Shown here: one piece after another, positions 35,588 through 43,722 of the stretch
How positions within the stretch are numbered: the stretch's first letter is position 1
How the letters are laid out: each line of letters begins with the position of its first letter
NCBI RefSeq assembly: GCF_000373645.1
Contig: NZ_KB892011.1
Coordinates: 82,869 to 146,868, forward strand
Length of the DNA: 64,000 bases
Direction: 5' to 3'
From: Streptomyces sp. ATexAB-D23
GTDB taxonomy: Bacteria > Actinomycetota > Actinomycetes > Streptomycetales > Streptomycetaceae
Program-made: the position numbers and the translations under genes
The notes under the pieces: generated by a model
Told to the model about the DNA's origin: nothing
What the model saw: only the letters and a program-made list of their open reading frames with translations
Database searches by the model: none

Positions 35588-36648
35588 CGGCGTCCGCCCG
35601 CGGCCGGCACCCTGTCACCGGCCGGCCCGACGCCCAGCTCCGCGTAGGCCCGGTCGACCATGTCCCGGGCGTTGAGCAGCCCGATCCCGTCGAGCGCGGC
35701 GCGCAGCGCGTCCAGATCGGCGGCCGTCTCCCCGCTGTCACGCCCGAGCCGCGCGAGCGACTTCACCAGACCGAGCCGGGAGAGCGCCTCGCCCCGGGGC
35801 TCGGTCATCGCACGGAACTCCTCCAGGGCCCCTTCGTAGACCTGCCTGGCCTCCTCGTAGCGTCCGGCACGGTAGAGCACGTTGGCGCGCATCTTGTGGT
35901 TGTAGGCCAGGGCGCTCGACAACTTCATCTCGCGGCAGGTGACCTCGGCCTCCGCGAGCAGGCCCAGCGCCCGGTCCGGGTCGTTGTCGCGTACGGAGAT
36001 GATGTCGGCCATGCCGCGCAGCGCCCAGGCCCGGCCCCGCCGGTCGTCGGCGTCCCCGGCCAGCTGCGCCGCCTCTTCGAACATCGCCAGCGCGGTGTCG
36101 AGCGAGCCGGTGTTGCGGTGGATCTGCGCGATGCCCTCCAGGGCCCAGACGGTGTGGCGGGCCTCGCCGCGTGCGCGGGCCTCGGCGAGCAGCTGCTCGT
36201 GCTGCGACGCGACGGTGCGGTAGTCGCCCTGGATCCGCCCGGTCTCCGCGAGCCCGGCGAGCGAGTAGCCGCGGGCGACCACGTCGCCACCCCGCTTGCC
36301 CATGTCCGCCGCCAGGCCCAACAGACGGAAGGCCAGGCGGAGTCGGCCGCGCTGGCGGGCGAGCGTCCCACCGCTCCACAGCGCCCAGGCCATCGCCCCG
36401 GCGTCGTCCGCCGACCGGGCGGCGCGGTAACTGGCCTTCCACGCGAGGTCGGCGTCCGCCACGTGGCCGAGCCGGCGGTGCGCCTCGGCCACGGCGAGCC
36501 CCGTCCGGGCCACTTCCCGCGCGGAGCCGGAGCGTTCGGCTGCCTCCAGGTGGCGTATCCCCTCGGCCAGTACGTCCGTGAGGGATGCGTTCACGGACAT
36601 CTTGGTGAGGGCACCTTGGTATTCCGGCGCCAGTGCTTTGCTGTGCAT
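35584..36648 (-). CDS. tetratricopeptide-repeat protein coupled to polyprenyl synthase
   Basis: 354 residues made almost wholly of TPR-like helical pairs (ADADLAWKASYRAARSADDAGAMAWALWS; GSLDTALAMFEEAAQLAGDADDRRGRAWALRGM; GRYEEARQVYEGALEEFRAM). No helix-turn-helix, signal peptide or membrane segment is visible. Start ATG 36648 with AAAGG upstream; frames further upstream lack support. It shares an operon with the polyprenyl synthase through an ATGA overlap, so it may scaffold or regulate that enzyme; this is inference. Its promoter region contains a remarkable symmetric element. Confidence 0.8.
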   Translation of the reverse strand: MHSKALAPEYQGALTKMSVNASLTDVLAEGIRHLEAAERSGSAREVARTGLAVAEAHRRLGHVADADLAWKASYRAARSADDAGAMAWALWSGGTLARQRGRLRLAFRLLGLAADMGKRGGDVVARGYSLAGLAETGRIQGDYRTVASQHEQLLAEARARGEARHTVWALEGIAQIHRNTGSLDTALAMFEEAAQLAGDADDRRGRAWALRGMADIISVRDNDPDRALGLLAEAEVTCREMKLSSALAYNHKMRANVLYRAGRYEEARQVYEGALEEFRAMTEPRGEALSRLGLVKSLARLGRDSGETAADLDALRAALDGIGLLNARDMVDRAYAELGVGPAGDRVPAAGGRR

Positions 36649-36684
36649 GGGAGCCTTTCGCGCGTAGGCGGACCGGCCCGGCCG

Positions 36685-36722
36685 CAACTATACGCCGCAT
36701 GTATACATGGAGGGTATAGTTG
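36685..36722. promoter_or_regulatory. 38-bp three-part dyad upstream of TPR/polyprenyl synthase operon
   Basis: CAACTATAC (36685-36693) and GTATAGTTG (36714-36722) are perfect inverted arms, placed symmetrically around the palindrome ATGTATACAT (36699-36708), with 5-nt GC-rich spacers on both sides. TATAC thus occurs in four regularly spaced half-sites. It is an AT-rich island 37-74 nt before the TPR start and probably overlaps the promoter. Looks like a cooperative operator for two dimers; the binding protein is unknown. Confidence 0.7.
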
Positions 36723-36873
36723 GCCGGCTCTCCGGCCCGTGCATTCATGAGGGGGAGGGGTGGGGTCGTCGTGTGTGCGGTGTGCCGCCTTGCTGTGGAT
36801 CAAGACGGCGTATCCACGGCGAGGGTTGCCTCGTGTGCACGAATCCGTGCGGACCCGGTGGCGGGGCCTCGCG

Positions 36874-38166
36874 TCAGCCGGTCCCCGGCGCCAAATGGCC
36901 GATGAACCACGCGCGGGCCCGCTGCGCGACCTCGTCCAGAGTGCCCGGTTCCTCGAAGAGGTGAGTGGCGCCGGGAACGATGTCGAGCCGGCTCTCGCAG
37001 TGCAGCTCCGCCTGGGCCCTGCGGTTCAGTTCGAGCACTTCGGTGTCCCGGCCGCCCACGAGGAGCAGGGTCGGGGAGCGGACCTCGCCGAGACGGGCGC
37101 CCGCGAGGTCGGGCCGGCCGCCCCGCGAGACGACCGCGCCGATCCCCGTGCCGGGCTCCGCCCCGACCATCGCCGCCGCCTGGAGGGCGGCGGCGGCCCC
37201 TGTGCTCGCCCCGAACACACCGAGGGGGCCGGGTGCGTGGAGCCGCAGCCAGGCGGTGGCGTCCACGAGCCGTCCGGCGAGCGTCGAGATGTCGAAGACG
37301 TGGGAGCCCTCGGCCTCCTCGTCGGGCGTGAGCAGGTCGAACAGCAGGGTGCCGAGGCCGGCCCGGTTCAGGGCCGCCGCCACGGACCGGTTGCGCGGGC
37401 TGTGCCTGCTGCTGCCGGAGCCGTGCGCGAACACCACGAGGGCCCCGGTGTCACCGGCCCGGGTGAGACTGCCGGGCAGGGCCACGCCGCCGGCGTCCAC
37501 CAGCACGTCGCTGGACGCCGGGGGCCCGGACCGCCGCGCCGCCCGCTCCAGCAGCGACACGACCTCCCCGTCCGGCGTCTGGCCGAAGTCCCGGTACCAC
37601 TCGCCCACCGCGGAGAAGCCGGCCGGCGCCGACAGACACACCAGCTCGTCCGCCTCCTTGCGCAGCCGGGCGGCGGCGGACGGCGGTGCGACCGGCACGG
37701 CCAGCACCACATGGGCCGCGCCCTGGGCGCGGGCCACGGCGCAGGCGGCGAGAGCCGTCGCACCGGTCGCGATGCCGTCGTCCACCAGGATCACCGTGCG
37801 CCCTTCGAGCGGCACGCGCGGCCGGTCGTCCCGGAACTCCCTTGCCCGGCGGGACAGTTCCGCCTCCTCGGCCTGCTGGACGGCGGCGATGTCGGCCTGA
37901 TCCACCCCGGTCCGGCGCACGATGTCCTCGCTGATGATCCGCACCCCGTCCTCCCCGATGGCGCCGAAGCCCAGCTCCGGATGGCGGGGGACGCCCAGCT
38001 TGCGGACCACGATGACATCGAGCGGAGCGCCGAGCTCCTGCGCGACATGGAAGGCCACGGGCACACCGCCGCGGGGCAGGCCCAGCACGACGGGGTCGCT
38101 CTGCGCGAGCGGTCCGAGCGCTTCGGCGAGCCGTCGGCCGGCGTCGGCGCGGTCGGCGAACAGCAC
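36874..38166 (-). CDS. phosphoribosyltransferase fused to alpha/beta-hydrolase
   Basis: About 430 residues. N-terminal type I PRTase (about 1-215) with PRPP loop VILVDDGIATGATALAA and DPVVLGLPRGGVPVAFHVA. C-terminal dienelactone-hydrolase-like domain (about 230-430) with VVFAHGSGSSRHSPRNR, the nucleophile motif GVFGASTGAAAAL and catalytic His in GATHLFEEPG. GTG start at 38166, with GGGGG about 9 nt upstream; GTG 38175 is an alternative. The same fusion is common in actinobacteria and methylotrophs, and its reaction is unknown. 123 nt separate it from the upstream FGE-like gene on the same strand. Confidence 0.85.
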   Translation of the reverse strand: MLFADRADAGRRLAEALGPLAQSDPVVLGLPRGGVPVAFHVAQELGAPLDVIVVRKLGVPRHPELGFGAIGEDGVRIISEDIVRRTGVDQADIAAVQQAEEAELSRRAREFRDDRPRVPLEGRTVILVDDGIATGATALAACAVARAQGAAHVVLAVPVAPPSAAARLRKEADELVCLSAPAGFSAVGEWYRDFGQTPDGEVVSLLERAARRSGPPASSDVLVDAGGVALPGSLTRAGDTGALVVFAHGSGSSRHSPRNRSVAAALNRAGLGTLLFDLLTPDEEAEGSHVFDISTLAGRLVDATAWLRLHAPGPLGVFGASTGAAAALQAAAMVGAEPGTGIGAVVSRGGRPDLAGARLGEVRSPTLLLVGGRDTEVLELNRRAQAELHCESRLDIVPGATHLFEEPGTLDEVAQRARAWFIGHLAPGTG

Positions 38167-38289
38167 GGCATTCACCCCCAGACGGGGGGAGGAGAGGAGG
38201 AAATCGCCCACCTCGTTCCAGTCAAGGGCACCCCGGGGCGACCCGCAACCGGACGCCCCGGCCGCGGCCGGACCCGGGAGCTTCACGGC

Positions 38290-38964
38290 TCAGCGCGGAG
38301 CGGAGCGGGCGATTCGGAACCCCGTGTCGTCGATCCGGAACGTCGGGTGGCTGCGCCGCCGCACCGAGGCCCGGCAGCTCCAGCGCTCGTCGAACCAGCC
38401 GCCGCCGCGCAGCACCCGGTAGCTGCCGTACACCTCGGCGTCGTAGACGTCCCAGCACCACTCCCACACATTGCCCAGCGTGTCGTACAGCCCCCACGCG
38501 TTGGGCCGCCGTCCGCCGACCTCGTGCGGCCGCTCCCCGGAGTTGCCCCGGTGCCAGGCGATCTCGTCCAGCTCCCCGTACCGCGCCGTGTCCGTGCCGG
38601 CGCGGCAGGCGTGCTCCCACTCCGCCTCGGACGGCAGCCGGTATCCGTCGGCCTGCCCGTCCCACTCGGTGTCCTCGGCCGCCGGCCCCGGGCGGTAGGC
38701 GGGGGCCAGGCCCTCCTGCCGGGACAGGGCGTTGCAGAACCGGACCGCGTCGAGCCAGGAGACGCCCTCGACGGGGAGCCTGGCGCCCCGCGCGCTGCTG
38801 GGCCGCTCGCCGGTGACCTTCGCGTACAGCTCCTGGGTGACGGGGTGTGCGGCGAGCCGGTACGGAGAGAGGTCCACGTCCCAACTGCGCTGTGTGCGGC
38901 GGTCGGAGAGGGTGGCCCGGCCCGCGGGAACGGTGACCATCGGGATCGTGCCGGCAGTGTCCAT
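38290..38964 (-). CDS. FGE-like (SUMF1-domain) protein lacking the first catalytic Cys
   Basis: 224 residues with the formylglycine-generating-enzyme fold: MVTVPAGRATLSDR, HPVTQELYAKVTGERP, YRLPSEAEWEHACRAG, LGNVWEWCWDVYD, RVLRGGGWFDERWSCRASVRRR. The catalytic pair of true FGE (C-x(4)-C after GGS) is reduced to a single Cys (WSC), so sulfatase activation is unlikely. Such short relatives include EgtB/PvdO-like oxygenases and proteins of unknown role. Could be redox or metal related; not decided. Same strand as the downstream PRTase-hydrolase fusion and the upstream phosphatase, 44 nt away. Confidence 0.8.
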   Translation of the reverse strand: MDTAGTIPMVTVPAGRATLSDRRTQRSWDVDLSPYRLAAHPVTQELYAKVTGERPSSARGARLPVEGVSWLDAVRFCNALSRQEGLAPAYRPGPAAEDTEWDGQADGYRLPSEAEWEHACRAGTDTARYGELDEIAWHRGNSGERPHEVGGRRPNAWGLYDTLGNVWEWCWDVYDAEVYGSYRVLRGGGWFDERWSCRASVRRRSHPTFRIDDTGFRIARSAPR

Positions 38965-39008
38965 GGGACGGTGATCGTATCAACGACCCGGCCGTGGGCG
39001 GGGGCGCG

Positions 39009-41135
39009 TCAGCCGCGCCCCTTCCCCAGCGCCTCGATGAGGAGGAGCGCGATGTCGTCGCTGCCCGGCGTGGCGTGCTGCGCGTACCGCACGAGACTGT
39101 CGGCCAGGGCGTCCATGGAGCGGCCGGTGCCCCGGGCGAACTGGCCGGCGAGGGCCGCCGTCGACTCGTCGGGATCGGTGCCGGGCACCTCCACCAGGCC
39201 ATCGGTGTACAGGGCGAGGGCAGCGCCGGGCGGGAGCGGGATCTCGGTCGTCGGGTAACGCGCCGCCCGGTCGATGCCGAGCAGCAGCCCGGGTGGCAGC
39301 CGCAGCACCTCGGTCTGCCCTCCGGGACGGCGCAGCAGCGGCGGCGGATGCCCGGCCGTGGCCATCAGCGCCCGGTGGCCGGCCAGGTCCAGGTGGACGT
39401 AGAGACAGCTGGTGAAGAGGCCGGGGTCGAGATCGGTGAGCAGACGGTTGGTCCGCTCCAGGACCTCGGCGGGCGGCGCCCCGGCCGAGGCGTGCACCGC
39501 GGTGCGGACCTGGCCCATCAGGACGGCGGCCTTCACGTTGTGGCCCTGCACGTCGCCGATGGCCGCGGCGGCCGTGGTGGCGTCCAGCCGGATCACGTCG
39601 TAGAAGTCGCCGCCGATCCCCATGCCCCGGGTGGCCGGCAGATAGCGGGCGGCCACGTCCAGGCCGTCGATCGCGGGGAGGGTGTGCGGGAGCAGATGGG
39701 CCTGGAGGCTGTGCGCCAGCTGTTCCTTGGTGTCGAAGAGGCGCGCCCGGTCCAGGGCCTGGGCGATCAGCCCGGCGATCGAGGTGAGCAGGGCGCGCTC
39801 CTCCGGCTCGAAGGGGCGCGTACGTTCGTAGCCGAGCACCAGCGTGCCCACCGGGCGTCCCGAGGCGAGCAGCGGGAGGAACGCCCATGCGGCCAGGCCC
39901 TGTTGGAGCGTGGCGGGCTCGAAGGCGCGCTGGAATTCGTCGAAAGTGCGGTAGAAGGCGGGCACCCCGGTGGTGAGGACGTGTGCGACCGGGGCGTGCG
40001 AACTCAGGGGCGCGCCCTCGAAGCACTCCATCAGTTCGGCGTCGAAACCACGGTGTCCGTCGATCCCCAGCCGCCCCTCCGCCGCCGTCATCACGGCGAA
40101 TGCCTGGATACGGAAGGCCGGCACGAACTGCTCGGAGATCAGCTCGACCACGTCACGGATGCCGACGGCCTCGGTGAGCGTCGCCGCCAGGTGCATCAAC
40201 TGGTAGAGCGCCACCGCCCGGCCGGGGGTGCTCGGCGGCGCGGCGGCGGCCGTGGGAGGCGTGGGGGAGTGCGGCGCGCTGACGGGAGTGATGTAGACGC
40301 TGATGCCGGACGCGTCGGGGTAGAGGCAGAAGGACAGCCACTGGTCCGGCGGTCGCAGCGCGGTGAATGACATCGGCTCGCGGCTGATCATCGCACCCCG
40401 GTACTGGTCCTCGAAGTGCGGATCGGCGAGCCAGCGCAGCGACTCCCAGGGCAGCGTTCCCACCAGTTCGTCCGCCCGTCTGCCGACCAGGGCGGCGCCC
40501 GCGTCCGTGAGGTAGGTGATCCGTCCGTGCGTGTCCAGGGTGCAGCAGCCGCCCGGCAGCCGGGCGACGAAGTCGGCCGCGGCGACCGCCTCGGCGCGTG
40601 CGGGCGGGGCGGTGGTGACCGGCGGCAGCACCCGGGGCCCGGCCCCCGCGCCGACCGGTCGCCCCTTCTCCCGCGCCTCGTGCAGCACCCGCGCTGCCTC
40701 GCCGCAGCAGTCGTGGACCGCCGCCCGCTCCCGCGGAGTCAGCTGCGGCGGGTGCGAACCGGGCCACAGCAGCACGAGACCGCCGAGAGCCGTGGTCCCC
40801 GCCAGGACGGGCGCGGCCGCCAGCGCGAAACGGTAGGGAAGGACGAGCGCGGGACGCGGATAGCTCCGGGCCAGCTCCTCCTGGCTGCCCAGCCACACCA
40901 GATGCCGGTCCTTCACCGCGTCGGCCACCGGCATGGGAGCGGACAGCGGCACCCGGAGCCAGGGGTCGGCCATCTCCTGCGGCACCCCGGCGAGCACGGC
41001 GAGCCGCAGGGTGGGGCTCCCGGGCGGCAGCACGTACAGCATGGCCACCGCGGCCCCCGTCTCCCGCACGGCACGCGCCACCGCCGCGTCCAGGAGATCG
41101 TCCGCGGAGTCCGTCACAGGACCGACATTGCCCAT
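39009..41135 (-). CDS. GAF-PAS-GAF-SpoIIE (PP2C-type) serine phosphatase
   Basis: 708 residues. N-terminal GAF-like region (about 10-150), a PAS domain (about 190-280, GGCCTLDTHGRITYLTDAGAALVGRRADEL), a Pro/Ala-rich linker, a second GAF (about 305-465) and the phosphatase domain with GGDFYDVI, IGDVQGHN, LYTDGLVE and SDDIALL. Probable role is dephosphorylation of an anti-anti-sigma factor after signal sensing. Second phosphatase of this kind in the window. Start at 41135 has only a weak ribosome site; a later GTG is possible. Confidence 0.88.
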   Translation of the reverse strand: MGNVGPVTDSADDLLDAAVARAVRETGAAVAMLYVLPPGSPTLRLAVLAGVPQEMADPWLRVPLSAPMPVADAVKDRHLVWLGSQEELARSYPRPALVLPYRFALAAAPVLAGTTALGGLVLLWPGSHPPQLTPRERAAVHDCCGEAARVLHEAREKGRPVGAGAGPRVLPPVTTAPPARAEAVAAADFVARLPGGCCTLDTHGRITYLTDAGAALVGRRADELVGTLPWESLRWLADPHFEDQYRGAMISREPMSFTALRPPDQWLSFCLYPDASGISVYITPVSAPHSPTPPTAAAAPPSTPGRAVALYQLMHLAATLTEAVGIRDVVELISEQFVPAFRIQAFAVMTAAEGRLGIDGHRGFDAELMECFEGAPLSSHAPVAHVLTTGVPAFYRTFDEFQRAFEPATLQQGLAAWAFLPLLASGRPVGTLVLGYERTRPFEPEERALLTSIAGLIAQALDRARLFDTKEQLAHSLQAHLLPHTLPAIDGLDVAARYLPATRGMGIGGDFYDVIRLDATTAAAAIGDVQGHNVKAAVLMGQVRTAVHASAGAPPAEVLERTNRLLTDLDPGLFTSCLYVHLDLAGHRALMATAGHPPPLLRRPGGQTEVLRLPPGLLLGIDRAARYPTTEIPLPPGAALALYTDGLVEVPGTDPDESTAALAGQFARGTGRSMDALADSLVRYAQHATPGSDDIALLLIEALGKGRG

Positions 41136-41226
41136 AAACGGACCATACGCCCGGCGCTTCCGGTCGACACCGTGATGCCCGCCGTCATGGCGCGCTTCCC
41201 GGGGTGCGGGCTCGCCCCGGGCCGGG

Positions 41227-41619
41227 TCAGCCGGCGGCGGCCTCGCGGCCGATCTGCTCGAACCGCGCTCCCATCTCCGCGGCCAGGGCCTGCGCCGCGG
41301 ACAGCGGGCGGACCATCACCATGAGGCTGTCGATCTCGCCCGCCTCGTTCAGATGGAGGAAGTCGCAGCCGTTGATCTCGCGGTCGCCCACCTTCGCCGT
41401 GAAGACGAGGGCGTGGTCGCGCCCGTCCGTGCTCGCCATCTCCCGCACGTAGCGGAAGTCCGTGAACACCTCCGACACGGCACGCAGGATCGCGGCGGTG
41501 AGCGGCTTTCCGGCGTAGGGCTTGAACGCCACCGGGCTGGTGAAGACGACGTCCTCGGCGAGCGTCGCCTCGGCGGCCGCGATGTCGTGTGCCTCGACGG
41601 CCTTACGGAAAGCAAGCAT
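41227..41619 (-). CDS. NTF2-like / SnoaL-like protein
   Basis: 130 residues of the nuclear transport factor 2-like fold: MLAFRKAVEAHDIAAAEATLAEDVVFTSPVAFKPYAGKPL, then FLHLNEAGEIDSLMVMVRPL. Such small proteins bind or isomerise hydrophobic ligands; role unknown. GGGAG lies 6 nt before the ATG at 41619. Divergent from a PadR regulator 71 bp away, which probably represses it. Confidence 0.82.
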   Translation of the reverse strand: MLAFRKAVEAHDIAAAEATLAEDVVFTSPVAFKPYAGKPLTAAILRAVSEVFTDFRYVREMASTDGRDHALVFTAKVGDREINGCDFLHLNEAGEIDSLMVMVRPLSAAQALAAEMGARFEQIGREAAAG

Positions 41620-41651
41620 CCCGGACTCCCATAGTCAATTTGTTGAATAGG

Positions 41652-41671
41652 TGTGAACGAGATTAATCACA
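41652..41671. promoter_or_regulatory. operator-like dyad between NTF2-like and PadR genes
   Basis: TGTGA (41652-41656) and TCACA (41667-41671) flank a 10-nt AT-rich spacer in the 71-bp divergent gap, itself much AT-richer than the genes. Fits autoregulation by the adjacent PadR protein. Confidence 0.5.
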
Positions 41672-41690
41672 TCGGTGTTAGTGTGTCCAG

Positions 41691-42368
41691 ATGTCACTCA
41701 AGTACGCCGTCCTGGCGGCCCTGCTCGAAGGCGAGGCGTCCGGATACGACCTGGCCAAGGTCTTCGACGTCTCGGTGGCGAACTTCTGGTCCGCCACACC
41801 GCAGCAGCTCTACCGGGAACTGGACCGGCTGGCGGCGGACGGGCTGATCGAGTCACGCGTGGTGGAGCAGCAACGCCGCCCGAACAAGAAGGTGTTCACG
41901 CTGACCGGCGCCGGCCACGACGCGCTCGGTGCGTTCACCGCGAAAGCGCCCCGCCCCACGGCGATCCGGGACGAGCTCCTGGTGATGACCCAAGCCGTGG
42001 ACATCGGCGACCGGGACGCGGTCCGCGCGTCGGTCGAGGAGCGCATGGAGTGGGCACGCGCCAAGCTCGACCGGTACGAACGGCTGCGCGAACGCCTGCT
42101 GGCCGGCCGCGACGAGGCCGCCTTCATCGCGGAGACCGAACGCATCGGCCCCTACCTGACCCTGATGCGCGGCCGGTCCTTCGAGGAGGAGAACCTGCGG
42201 TGGGGGCAGCGGGTCCTGGAGATCCTGGACAGCCGCGCCGCGGCGGAGCAGAAGCCCGGGGCGGGCGGCGTTGCCCGCCCCCTCGGCCCGCCATCGCCCG
42301 TGCGCGCGCCCCGAACGGACGACCAGGATGCGCGCACCCGCGGCGCGCGGGCTGCAATGGACGGGTGA
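41691..42368 (+). CDS. PadR-family transcriptional regulator
   Basis: 225 residues. Winged helix at the N-terminus (KYAVLAALLEGEASGYDLAKVF; QLYRELDRLAADGLIESRVVEQQRRPNKKVFTLTGAG) and the PadR C-terminal dimerisation helices (about 90-180). A disordered Pro/Ala/Arg tail follows. It is a repressor that senses phenolics or drugs in known cases. The stop overlaps the GTG of the osmoprotectant permease (GTGA), so it is also translationally linked to that operon. Its divergent neighbour is the NTF2-like gene. Confidence 0.88.
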   Translation: MSLKYAVLAALLEGEASGYDLAKVFDVSVANFWSATPQQLYRELDRLAADGLIESRVVEQQRRPNKKVFTLTGAGHDALGAFTAKAPRPTAIRDELLVMTQAVDIGDRDAVRASVEERMEWARAKLDRYERLRERLLAGRDEAAFIAETERIGPYLTLMRGRSFEEENLRWGQRVLEILDSRAAAEQKPGAGGVARPLGPPSPVRAPRTDDQDARTRGARAAMDG

Positions 42369-43042
42369 CCGCGCCCCCCGACGACTGCCTCGCGCGCAAC
42401 GAATGGATCTGCGGCGCCTACCTGAGCTCCCGCCGGCACATCCTCTGGGACGCGGTCCTGCAACACGTGCAGCTGACCGCGGTGGCCGTGCTCATCGGCC
42501 TCGTCCTCGCACTCCCGCTCGCCCTCGCCGCCCGCCGCTGGCACTGGGCGGCGGGCCCCGTGCTCGGGGTGACGACGATCCTCTACACCATTCCGTCGCT
42601 CGCCATGTTCTCCCTGCTGCTGCCGGTGTACGGACTGTCCGCCTCGCTCGTCGTCGCCGGCCTCGTCCTCTACTCGCTGACCCTGCTCGTACGCAACGTC
42701 CTCGCCGGGCTGCGCGCCGTCCCCGAGGAGACCCGGCAGGCCGCGCGCGGCATGGGATACGGACCCGTACGACTGCTCCTGGCCGTGGAACTCCCGCTCG
42801 CCCTGCCCGCCGCCATGGCCGGCCTGCGCATCGCCACCGTCTCCGCGGTCTCCCTGGTCACCATCGGCGCGATCGTCGGCTACGGAGGACTCGGCAACCT
42901 CATCTACTCCGGGATGAACACGTACTTCAAGGCCCAGGTGCTCACCGCGTCCGTCCTGTGCGTCGTCATCGCCGTCGCCGCCGACCTGCTCCTCCTGCTG
43001 CTGCAACGCCTGCTGACCCCGTGGACCAGGAGCCGGTCGTGA
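42365..43042 (+). CDS. OpuC/ProW-type osmoprotectant ABC permease (first)
   Basis: 225 residues, about six membrane helices. EAA-type loop in RAVPEETRQAARGMGYGPVRLLLAVELPLALPAAMAGLR. GTG at 42365 overlaps the PadR stop; a sequence WICGAYLSSRR precedes the first helix as in glycine-betaine/choline permeases. Forms the channel with the next permease for uptake of betaine, choline or a similar quaternary amine. Confidence 0.88.
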   Translation: MTAPPDDCLARNEWICGAYLSSRRHILWDAVLQHVQLTAVAVLIGLVLALPLALAARRWHWAAGPVLGVTTILYTIPSLAMFSLLLPVYGLSASLVVAGLVLYSLTLLVRNVLAGLRAVPEETRQAARGMGYGPVRLLLAVELPLALPAAMAGLRIATVSAVSLVTIGAIVGYGGLGNLIYSGMNTYFKAQVLTASVLCVVIAVAADLLLLLLQRLLTPWTRSRS

Positions 43043-43722
43043 ACACCCTCCTGGACGCCTGGTCCTGGCTGACGACCTCCGCGCACTGGCACGGCCAGGA
43101 CGGCATCGGGGCCCGGCTCGTCCAGCACCTCTACCTCACCGCCGTCTGCCTGCTCGTCAGCTGCCTCATAGCCCTGCCCGTCGCGCTGGTACTCGGCCAC
43201 CTCGGCAGGGGCGGCGCGCTCGCCGTCAACCTCTCCAACATCGGGCGGGCCGTACCCACCTTCGCCGTCCTGGTGCTGCTCCTGCTCACCCCGGTCGGCC
43301 GCTGGGGCGAGGGCCCGACCATCGTGGCGCTCGTCCTGTTCGCCGTGCCCCCACTGCTCACCAACGCCTACGTCGGCATGCGCGAGGTCGACCAGGACGT
43401 CGTCCGCGCCGCCCGGGGCATGGGGATGACGGGCCGGCAACTACTGCTCCAGGTGGAGCTGCCGCTCGCCCTGCCGCTCATCCTCACCGGCGTGCGCATC
43501 GCGGCCGTCCAGCTCGTCGCCACGGCCACCATCGCGGCCCTGGCGGGCGGCGGCGGGCTCGGCCGCATCATCACCGCCGGGTTCAACCTCGCCTCCACCG
43601 CCCAGGTGGTCGCCGGAGCGGTCCTGGTCGCCGTGTTCGCGCTGGTCGTCGAGGGGATCTTCGAGGCGGCGCAGCGGCTCGCGCCCAGCAGGCTCGGGCT
43701 GCGCGTGGGGGCGACCGGGTGA
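43039..43722 (+). CDS. OpuC/ProW-type osmoprotectant ABC permease (second)
   Basis: 227 residues. Membrane helices and EAA loop REVDQDVVRAARGMGMTGRQLLLQVELPLALPLILTGVR. GTG at 43039 overlaps the stop of the first permease, and its own stop overlaps the start of the binding-protein gene. Together they form the heterodimeric channel. Confidence 0.88.
   Translation: MNTLLDAWSWLTTSAHWHGQDGIGARLVQHLYLTAVCLLVSCLIALPVALVLGHLGRGGALAVNLSNIGRAVPTFAVLVLLLLTPVGRWGEGPTIVALVLFAVPPLLTNAYVGMREVDQDVVRAARGMGMTGRQLLLQVELPLALPLILTGVRIAAVQLVATATIAALAGGGGLGRIITAGFNLASTAQVVAGAVLVAVFALVVEGIFEAAQRLAPSRLGLRVGATG

Noticed and set aside
34541..36648. Polyprenyl synthase as encapsulin cargo
   Set aside because: The protein lacks the long disordered N-terminal cargo segment, and no encapsulin gene is nearby.
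36720..36905. Possible 50-60 residue Cys-containing protein next to the TATAC dyad
   Set aside because: Third-position G/C is mixed, it overlaps the 3' end of the minus-strand fusion gene, and no conserved motif is seen.
36760..39258. Plus-strand frame opposite the PRTase-hydrolase and FGE-like genes
   Set aside because: Antisense shadow; the minus-strand frames contain full catalytic motifs and this one contains none.
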